The notes below the pieces were generated by a model that saw nothing but the letters and a program-made list of their open reading frames with translations, had not been told where the DNA came from and did not search any database. DNA of 64,000 nucleotides from Sycobia sp. Sy_11 (Eukaryota > Arthropoda > Insecta > Hymenoptera > Epichrysomallidae). Every line of letters starts with the position of its first letter. The stretch's first letter is position 1. This document shows, piece by piece, positions 56,337 through 64,000 of this stretch. The stretch lies in the NCBI GenBank assembly GCA_018907035.1, contig JACCIC010000189.1, positions 912,001 to 976,000 on the forward strand, in the 5' to 3' direction. A program made the position numbers and the translations under genes.

Positions 56337-56460
56337 CGTTGCAAAATTAATTTATTCTGCGAAATCGATAATATTCTTAATTTTATCCAAAGGACAGAAA
56401 GGCGCTTTGAGAGTTCTTCTTCTCAAGCAAAAAAAAAAAAAAAAAATCGGCAACAAAGCG

Positions 56461-57092
56461 ACGATTAAAAGCACTCAAGTCCAACAACAAAAGTCTTCCC
56501 TTTCCCAGTCGTCGAGTGCAGCGCAAACGCCTTCTTCCCCCCCCCCCCCTCGCCACCCGCATTATCTCTATGTATCGTCGAGAGAGCCGATGCCCACGTC
56601 ACAGCCTGCCGCGCGCACAATCGCCGCTATCGAGTGTAAAGTTACCGATCGCGCGCGTCGTGGAGGGGGAGGAGGAAGAAGAAGAGGAAGGAGACAAGGG
56701 AGAAAAAAAGTCGCGGAATCCGACGGAACAAGCGGTGCCGTTATATTACCGGAGGAGACATCGGGAACTGGAACTGCTCTATATATATATATATATATGT
56801 GCCCGCCAGCGAAAAAGCGACGCGGCGCCGTCCGGAGGTGCGGGCCAGAATGGCGATAAGGCGGGCAGGCCGTGGACGACGGGCGCGCCGAAGATCGGTA
56901 ACGCCGCGTCTGCGCGCACTTTCGGCGAAACGATCGATAAAAACCGAAGGAGGTCAGCGGGTGGGACGTTTTCCTGGGCATTATATTCCCGGCGCGGAGA
57001 TCGGCCTACAGCCCGTCGGATACGTCCGCGACGTTGAGAGGCTCCAAGGGATTCAGGGACGGTGGAAGGGTACACAGCGCGCGGGTGAGACA

Positions 57093-57139
<47 letters not shown>

Positions 57140-57790
57140 CGCGAGGGAGAAGGTAAACATACGAAACCAATTTTAGGAACTTCCCATGCTCGAAGACTCG
57201 GCCGCAGGAGCAAAATCGAGGCTATAACCTCTCCGCTATGCGCGGTCGAGTTGACTCAAGTCGATACGGAGATAATACACAGCACGAGGGTGCGGGAGTA
57301 ACGGAGGAAGCGAGGAGGATGCGATAGCGCTCGCTCGAGCAGGCGCGCGCGGCATGCAAAGTACACACGGGCGCGCACGCGGTCGGAGAACGGCTCTCTA
57401 GTTGATTTAGACGAATTCGAAGCGCTTTATATACGGCTCGTTGCTCGCATGCTAATCCCTGCCTCCTCCGCGATGTGGGGTCAGGTAGGAGAGGAGGAGG
57501 TGGGCGGTGTGGGGCGTGGGGGGGGGGGAGGACGGGGTCGAGGGACGCTCCGTGAAAGGCAATTGTCGAGCTGTCGAGGGGAGAAAGCGCGGCGTTTCTA
57601 TATCGAAATTTCTTCGGTTATAACGTGGTGGAAGGGGTGGGGGAGGGGGCACACACACATACACATATGTATGTATATATATATATATATATATATTGCC
57701 AGCTCCTCTTAAAGCGACAAGGAAGCTTTTTTTTTGGAAAAAATTTTTTTGGAAGCGCAAGTGTGAAAAACAACAGCGACGACCACCGCG
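56461..57790. other. GC-rich CpG block
   Basis: CpG-rich with a C12-type run near 56538, a purine-rich stretch (56661-56710), a GA array, a G10-type run near 57521 and a short TA run at 57676-57695. The 173-codon frame 56516-57037 contains an AT-repeat stretch and has no domain. Confidence 0.6.
57095..57135. repeat. (GA)n microsatellite
   Basis: About 41 bp of GA followed by CG steps. Confidence 0.95.
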
Positions 57791-57820
57791 ACAACAACAA
57801 CAACAACAACAACAACAATA
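57791..57820. repeat. (ACA)n trinucleotide array
   Basis: About nine CAA units. Frames read as Asn or Val runs only. Confidence 0.93.
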
Positions 57821-58334
57821 GCACCAAGATTCAGAAAACGCACGAGCGCACACTTATACCCGTGGGCCATTAAACTTGTTTGATTCGCGCGTATTGGCTC
57901 CGATTCAATATGGGGATTTAAAGATATCGGGATTGCCATTCGCTTTTATATACGCGTCTCCTTACAACTTTTATTAAATCCCAAATTTTATTTGAAGTGT
58001 CTGGTGGCATTTAAAAAACCTTTATCGCCTTGTTATATTGCGTCGAGAAAAAAAAAAACTCGTAAAAATCACCACTGCGAGATAAAGTTTTCAGTGTGTA
58101 TATATATAGTGTTTTTATACGAGCGCATCGATAACAAGTTTGCTTATAACTTTCCATTGATGTAGGTTAAATTTTTTTTAATTTTTACACTTTTAGATTT
58201 TACTAAAGAGTATAAATAAATGATATTATATTATAAAGAGAACTTTACATGACTAGATAACGTAGTGTTTCTATTACCTTTGGTCTATATTTATTGGAGT
58301 AACGATAGAGGGATAATGCATATATTTATATGTG

Positions 58335-58377
<43 letters not shown>

Positions 58378-58580
58378 ATGTATTTAAATTCAACCACCTC
58401 TTGGCAATCTTTTTCGCGTATATGAGTACATTACATATATTACTTTTCCGTAATTTCGCATCTTCGCCATCGCCATCGTCCGAACACACGGAAGCCAATA
58501 AAATATCTCTATAATGCACAGACAAGGGAGATCACAGTGCTCCGATAATCGGCCACGGTAGTCTTATCGAGTCGCGTCAT
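57821..58580. other. AT-rich block
   Basis: AT-rich unique sequence with an (AT)n array and A11-type run near 58051. No gene recognised. Confidence 0.62.
58339..58378. repeat. (TA)n microsatellite
   Basis: About 38 bp of TA with one phase slip. Confidence 0.95.
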
Positions 58581-58860
58581 ATATCGCTTAATTTACCACG
58601 GATGCGCATCGATATTTCGTCGAACAAATACATACGCCCCCCCCCCCTCACCACCGATTATACGCCGAACCAATTGTAAAACCGCGCCTGCTCGCCGCGA
58701 ATTCGCGTGTATACGGAATGCGTTAGATGCCCGTGCGCGAGCGTCAATCCGTGTATAATCGTATATACAGCGCCTTGGGAAAGACATCATCGCCGAGCAG
58801 AGTTGGCGAGAGCTGCACGCGCGCTCGCACTATATACTCGGGCGATTCAATGATAGTATA

Positions 58861-58909
58861 GCAGTAGTAGTAGTAGTAGTTGTAGTAATAGTATTAGTAG
58901 TAGTAGTGG
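58861..58909 (+). repeat. Interrupted (TAG)n trinucleotide array
   Basis: About 15 units. It shares a 26-base interrupted segment with 55108-55191 on the same strand, 3.7 kb away. Confidence 0.93.
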
Positions 58910-59002
58910 TATACGTGTACGTACGCCTCGCGGAGAGTATAACGGTGGCGCAGGGGGGCGGGGGAGGGGGAGGTTCGGCTCGACTCGCGAGCGACGGATA
59001 AC

Positions 59003-59006
<4 letters not shown>

Positions 59007-59040
<34 letters not shown>
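59007..59040. repeat. (GA)n microsatellite
   Basis: About 33 bp of GA. Confidence 0.94.
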
Positions 59041-59257
59041 GGAGTTTGCGGGCGCGAGCGCGCGAATTACCTACTGAAGAAGGCCTGCTCCTCCGCACCC
59101 GCGGCTTCGCCGGAGAGCGCAGCTGCTGCGCCTTCGATAAGCCGCTGAATAGGCGCGACGTGTGTGTGTATATATATATACATACGCGCGCTCTGTGCAC
59201 GCGCGCACGTCCTGGAATGCCGTTTTGCATCGGCGAAAAGGTAGGAGATATGGAGAA

Positions 59258-59259
<2 letters not shown>

Positions 59260-59297
<38 letters not shown>

Positions 59298-59310
59298 TGA
59301 GAGAGGGAGC
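59260..59310. repeat. (GA)n microsatellite
   Basis: About 34 bp pure GA plus an imperfect GAGGGAGTGAGAGAGG tail. Confidence 0.94.
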
Positions 59311-59519
59311 AGTCACGGGGCGCAAGTAGATACATAAGAAGAGACGGAGCCGCGCGTCGACCACCTCCGAGCAGCACGCGCATCTTCATTGAAATTGCCC
59401 GTGCCTTAGAGAGAAAGAGAAAGGAAGCGCGTGGGGAGATAGGTGGAAATGCGGGATGGGGGTGGCGGCGGGAGGGGCATTATGCGAGCGATATTTGCTT
59501 TATAAACTTTTCGCGGGCA

Positions 59520-59520
59520 A

Positions 59521-59551
<31 letters not shown>

Positions 59552-59592
59552 GTGGGGGGAGAGAGAGGGAGAGAAAGATAGAGAGAGAGACA
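59520..59592. repeat. GA-rich purine tract
   Basis: About 72 bases almost entirely A and G with a G6-type core, interrupted by single T and C. Confidence 0.93.
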
Positions 59593-59948
59593 CAGAGCGT
59601 CAACTAGAGTTCCACGGCCGTATAACCGCGCACCGTGAGCGTCGCGGCACCGTAGCGCGGCGGGGCCGTTAAAGCCCGTTCGTCTGCCCGAGATTATTCC
59701 GGATTACCACCCCTCCCCCCCCCTCCCCACCCACCGTCAACCAACCACCCGGTATTCATACGCGAGCGAGCGTACGCCCTCGAATGTAAAACCGATAGCG
59801 CGCGCGTTCCAGAGCGTAATAGAGCCGAGGCGTTTTCGATATGGGCTTTTTATCGAAAATATGGCTCTCGCGTACGTACGGGTTTCAGGCTCTTCTTTTC
59901 CCTCTATCCCACCCCCCCCCCCACATCCTCGCAACCCTTTTCATTCTT

Positions 59949-59951
<3 letters not shown>

Positions 59952-59996
<45 letters not shown>
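59952..59996. repeat. (AT)n microsatellite
   Basis: About 45 bp of AT. Confidence 0.97.
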
Positions 59997-59997
<1 letters not shown>

Positions 59998-60351
59998 CTG
60001 CGCGGTTGCGCTCTTTGAGCACGAGGTACAGTGCCCCCTCCTATACGTGAATCTAAGTTAGAAACTTTCTAAGGCGAGCATATTGCCTCGGAGCCCTCGC
60101 GGCCATTTGGCTGTAAATAAAAGATTTAATTTTCCGAGTGCATTGTTTTCAAAATCTTGGCTTTCTATCTCGAAATTATTGCGACTCTGAGTATGTCTGT
60201 AGATATGTAAGTGTACAATAATAATAACTCGCGAAAAAGTTCCGCAGCTCCGACTTTCTGTTTTTATAACGACAAAAAGAGTCTTAAATTTTCTTGCGAT
60301 CGGATCGATTACGAAAATGAATTGAAAGAAATCGCTCGAAATTCTTATTAT

Positions 60352-60416
<65 letters not shown>

Positions 60417-61060
60417 GAAATAACCATTAGGTGCTTTGAAAATAACGACAATATGGATCCCGGAATATCTCGCAGACAACGCCCCCTGGGATAAAAAATT
60501 ACCGCTGGGTGATCAAACATTGATGAAAAAGAAAAAAAAGGAAGCGCTTCGAACGGGACGAGATTTCTTTTGTCTTCCTGGACGGTAACGGTTCAATTCG
60601 CCGGGGGCCTTGCCATTTCAAAACGGCGCCGCGGTTATGAAGGCGCACCAGCATCACGGAAGGCTAACGTAGAGCGCATGCACGATACTGTGTGTGTGTG
60701 TGCGCGTGTATGTATATATATACATATAATACACGACCGATCGGCCAGAGATATCGCGCTCAAATCCCTCGAAATCACGAAAGAGTCCGCCGTCCTCTCC
60801 CTATTCTCCCTCATCACCTTAATTGCAGCATTATAATTACAAATCCTCGTTCCTGCCCTCATGCGGCCGCGCCACGCTAACGCGCTAATAGCGACGAGTT
60901 TATGAAGCCATTGGAAATATGACGTTTTTCCACGCTAATGAGCCCGCGAGGTGCATTAGGTATATATATATAAACGAGTATAATGTCTTCATGCGCTACG
61001 GACTTTAAGTCCATGGTTTTCGCCTGCGCCTAACGCGAAGACGTCAAATTTAATACGTTT
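59997..61060. other. Mixed stretch
   Basis: Intermediate composition with one (TA)n array and a TG/CG alternating run near 60690-60710. No gene recognised. Confidence 0.58.
60355..60411. repeat. (TA)n microsatellite
   Basis: Pure TA array of about 57 bp. Confidence 0.97.
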
Positions 61061-62145
61061 ACTATAAGTATACGTCCCGTACAAGATCCCAACAACAAAA
61101 AAAATCACCGTTATAGCTTCCTCGTGGAACGTCTCTGTTTGCTAAAAAATTATTACAGATTTTTGATAATCGTCGATAATCTCCGCGCTTGTGCCTTAAA
61201 AGTTCTTATTAAGGGTCGGATCCAATATTGCCGTGTCGAGGTAGCGCGCCATCCTACACGTAACGCGTTCTAAAGGAAGCAATAACGAAATTAATTGTTT
61301 TAAGGCACACCACATCGATGTGATCATGTGAAAGGATATAAATGGTTGTAACATAAAAAATAACGAGGAGAAAATCATGAAGTAGATTAGATCGAGGTAA
61401 TGATAAAAAATTATGTACATAATCCTTTAATTCGCAGCATAAATACATATGTTACAAAATTAATTGGCTGCTGTGATTGGCATCATATTTTGTGAAATAT
61501 ATTATATTTAAAAGTATAATTGTAGGTTTATTAATTGATTAAAGTAAGAATTCAAAAATTGAACTATTAAAGACTTTTATTCCGTTGTTGTAATTATTTC
61601 CTATATTTTTGTCATTAAGAATAAACAAAGAAAGAAATTTAGTTTTTCTACGTAATTAAATACTGATAAAAATATAGAATAATCAATCAAAATTTGCTTT
61701 ATACTTATAACGATTTTTTTTTAAATCTAAAATCTCCAATTTTAGATTGATCATTAATGAATAATAACAAATAAAAAATAAATTTCAAATCTTATTTTAT
61801 CCATCTAAAATTTCACAGTAATGTATTAATAAGAAAAAGATTGACATACTTCAGGCTGAAATTTTGTTATACACCTTTAGACACCAACTTATTCATAAAG
61901 TTTAAGTTTAACGCAATGAAATAAACAACCCCCCGACAGTGGAGTGGCTCAGTCAAAGTTACAGGATACGATTGAGATTACCCTTCAATTGAAATTAAAT
62001 ATATATAGTTTACTTTTCATTTTGGATTACATCTTCTTCATCCAGCATTGCAGATTTGGCATTCTCAAAAATGCATTTTTAAAATTAATTCAGCTGAAAA
62101 ATCATCGCGATCAGCAAGAACGCCGAAAGATATAAGAAACCTACA

Positions 62146-62150
<5 letters not shown>
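61061..62150. other. AT-rich block
   Basis: About 1.1 kb of AT-rich unique sequence. No gene, repeat family or structured element recognised. Confidence 0.67.

Positions 62151-62200
<50 letters not shown>
62151..62200. repeat. (AT)n microsatellite
   Basis: Pure AT array of 50 bp. Confidence 0.97.
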
Positions 62201-62204
<4 letters not shown>

Positions 62205-62452
62205 CTAATTTTATTTTGAATGCATCATCGGCATAATCGTTATCGTTATTGATCTGTAACCTGTCACCTTCGCACGCACCGACGCTTAGACTCGCCCAGA
62301 ACTTTCACTTTCGCTGCTTAAATTACGTTTTACGACGCGCGACGCGGATAAATTGGTCCGCGTGCGCAGATGTATATATATATATATATATACATAAAGC
62401 GGTAGTCCTCCCTTTCTTCGTACCGCTTTGCTCTCTTTGCTCATTTCGAGAC

Positions 62453-62489
62453 AATATATATATATATATATATATCTATATATATATAT
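62453..62489. repeat. (TA)n microsatellite, interrupted
   Basis: Two TA runs separated by a single TCTA step. Confidence 0.94.
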
Positions 62490-62759
62490 GAACTCGAGAG
62501 ACTGATTGTGTTTCTAAAGTGTTAAAGATAGACATTAATCTAGATTAAAGTTTAAATGATTAGAGAAGGAAGTACTTTTTCCCCCATATTTAACATTGAA
62601 ACAGTTATTAATTGAGAAAATTGCATTGGCCGTGCCGGGAATTTTGTCCGTAGTTCTATGCATACTCGGCTGAAAAATAATCACTTTCCGACTTATTTTC
62701 ATTTTTTTGCTTCATATATATATATATACAGCTAACTTAGTACACTAACTATATAAATG

Positions 62760-62783
62760 ATGATTGATTGCTCGATCAATCAT
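62760..62783. repeat. Short perfect hairpin
   Basis: ATGATTGAT (62760-62768), loop TGCTCG, ATCAATCAT (62775-62783): nine perfect pairs. Confidence 0.78.
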
Positions 62784-63160
62784 TCCTTCATGAAAAAAAG
62801 TTCAGCCTCTTTTTACGGTTTGTCACTCCGCTCGATGTACAAACGATAGTTCGATTTGCCACGGACTCGGAAATATTTCACGTGCATATATGCATGCATA
62901 TACGTTCACCCATTATATCGCACCGGCTCTATCGTATCTAACGAGAGAACACAATTGTGAAATAATATATATAACTTCAGTGAAAGCGAATGTATATACG
63001 ATATTATGCAGGGATTTTATGTGGAAATATTTAATAATTCACTGTGCAGCGCGCGCCCGCACATTTAGACACAGACACACAAGATATTTGCTTCCTTTAA
63101 CATATAATATTGGTCTCATTTAGTATTTACAAACAATTGAGCCCAATATAATAAAGCATG

Positions 63161-64000
63161 AATCCGCGTCTACGGTGAAGAAAAAATGCAGCTATATATA
63201 TATATATATATACGTGCGCGACAATTCTCGAGTCTATTCGCATGAGCGGTTAAAAGAAAGAAAGCGCGTTTGTAGAGAAGTTATCAATCCGTCGAGATCC
63301 CGATCGAGTCCTTTATTACAGCGTCGCCCGTTCTCGGGGAAGGGAAAAACATCGCGGAGACATCGTGTATGAACACGGGTGCCATTCCCCCCGTCCTCCC
63401 CCCACGCCACGACTGGTGACGACGTCGCGCGCATTCTCAATCGTCCGAAAATCGACGCGGAGGGCTACGGTGGGCGCGTGCCGCGTCGCGAATAATTCGA
63501 TTAGCTCTCCCCCCCCCCACCACCTACACACGTCGCTCCTTAGCCGGGTCTGGTAGCAGGGCACTTTTTCGACACGCGTATGTGTGAATATCGTGCCTAC
63601 GGTCACGAGCTCGCCGAGGGCCGCTTAGCAACGATTACGCCGAGAGTTTACTCGCGGAGTTCCTTGAATAACCGATGAGAAAATCCGCGTGCCCGCGGCG
63701 GTCTTTTTTAATATTCCATAGGCGCGCAGGTCGCCTGTAAATAGACGGGAGGTCGATTTCTTTATTGCTGTTCTTTCGACGGCTCGCCAATTTTGGATGG
63801 AACAATATATATATATATAATATCCCTCTTTGTTGTTATTTGATGGAAAAAATTCTGCCCGATTCAGTTCTCTATTGTTACGGGCCATTATAATCTTTTC
63901 TTAACACTGATATTTTCGCCACTTATCGTTCTAATGGCACGGGAATTGAAACGATCGATCCCTATTAATCTTACGACATATGCGATTATTATCCATGCGC
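63161..64000. other. GC-leaning block to window end
   Basis: CpG-rich to about 63700 with a C8-type run near 63511, short TA runs at 63194-63212 and 63806-63820, then AT-leaning. No gene recognised. Confidence 0.6.

Larger units (their letters stand above)
55721..56460. other. AT-rich block with three arrays
   Basis: AT-rich sequence with two (AT)n arrays and one (GA)n array, plus an A18-type run near 56431. No gene recognised. Confidence 0.63.
58581..59951. other. GC-rich block with GA arrays
   Basis: CpG-rich sequence with a TAG array, three GA-rich tracts, C9-type runs (58636, 59716, 59912) and a G-rich stretch at 58950-58975. No gene recognised. Confidence 0.62.
62201..63160. other. AT-leaning mixed stretch
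   Basis: Contains short TA runs (62372-62390 and 62715-62728), a TA array and a small hairpin. No gene recognised. Confidence 0.6.

Noticed and set aside
1..64000. CRISPR array, bacterial operons or prophage
   Set aside because: No regularly spaced direct repeats with unique spacers, no ribosome-binding sites before frames and no prokaryotic gene density. The sequence is eukaryotic in character.
1..64000. Telomeric or satellite array (TTAGG repeats, long monomer tandem arrays)
   Set aside because: No TTAGG array and no long higher-order tandem repeat was seen. Only microsatellites and small minisatellites.

Overview
No gene can be supported in these 64 kb. I read both strands for protein-coding exons, tRNA, rRNA, familiar microRNAs and intact transposons. 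I found no open frame with the composition of a real protein, no tRNA cloverleaf and no transposase or reverse-transcriptase domain. The longest open frames (about 250 to 260 codons) run through dinucleotide repeats and read as Tyr-Ile, Leu-Ser or Arg-Glu runs. The window therefore looks like a long intergenic or intronic stretch of a eukaryotic genome.

Organism (inference): an insect, most likely a hymenopteran (ant, bee or wasp). The reasons are abundant CpG with no visible depletion, sharp alternation on a 0.5-3 kb scale between GC-rich, CpG-rich islands and AT-rich blocks, and a very high density of (AT)n and (GA/CT)n microsatellites. Nothing in the sequence fixes the species.

Layout: GC-rich islands (for example 2.4-2.7, 5.5-7.7, 12.6-13.4, 17.2-18.2, 19.1-19.8, 20.5-21.4, 22.6-23.5, 24.6-26.4, 28.9-30.0, 33.0-34.8, 36.1-37.1, 38.9-42.8, 45.2-46.1, 46.7-48.0, 51.7-53.2, 56.5-57.6, 58.6-59.9 and 63.2-63.7 kb) alternate with AT-rich, microsatellite-poor blocks (4.2-5.3, 10.0-11.2, 13.4-15.2, 16.1-17.2, 18.2-19.1, 21.8-22.6, 23.5-24.6, 26.5-28.9, 30.0-33.0, 34.8-36.0, 38.0-38.9, 43.2-44.4, 50.5-51.7, 53.2-54.4 and 61.1-62.2 kb). 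Microsatellites cluster in the islands and at their edges. About 35 (AT)n arrays, most 30-60 bp long, are spread through the window, several in pairs 50-250 bp apart.

The non-trivial signals are these. (1) A diverged dispersed repeat family has three copies (about 28.0, 32.1 and 51.0 kb). It shares ordered sequence blocks and a CTGANGATGA...GGTTCGAAA stem-loop like the tails of some retroelements. (2) Several foldbacks: 20326-20490 (35-nt paired core, 32 matches), 50227-50346 (23 of 25 paired), 38438-38533 and 8840-8992. (3) An 18-bp perfect palindrome lies at 28551-28568. (4) There is a degenerate direct duplication at 51425/51637 and a degenerate tandem repeat at 41079-41225. (5) Islands carry recurrent GCCATAAA (Caudal/Abd-B-like) and GATAAG words, which would fit a cis-regulatory landscape around a developmental gene. 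That last reading is inference only.
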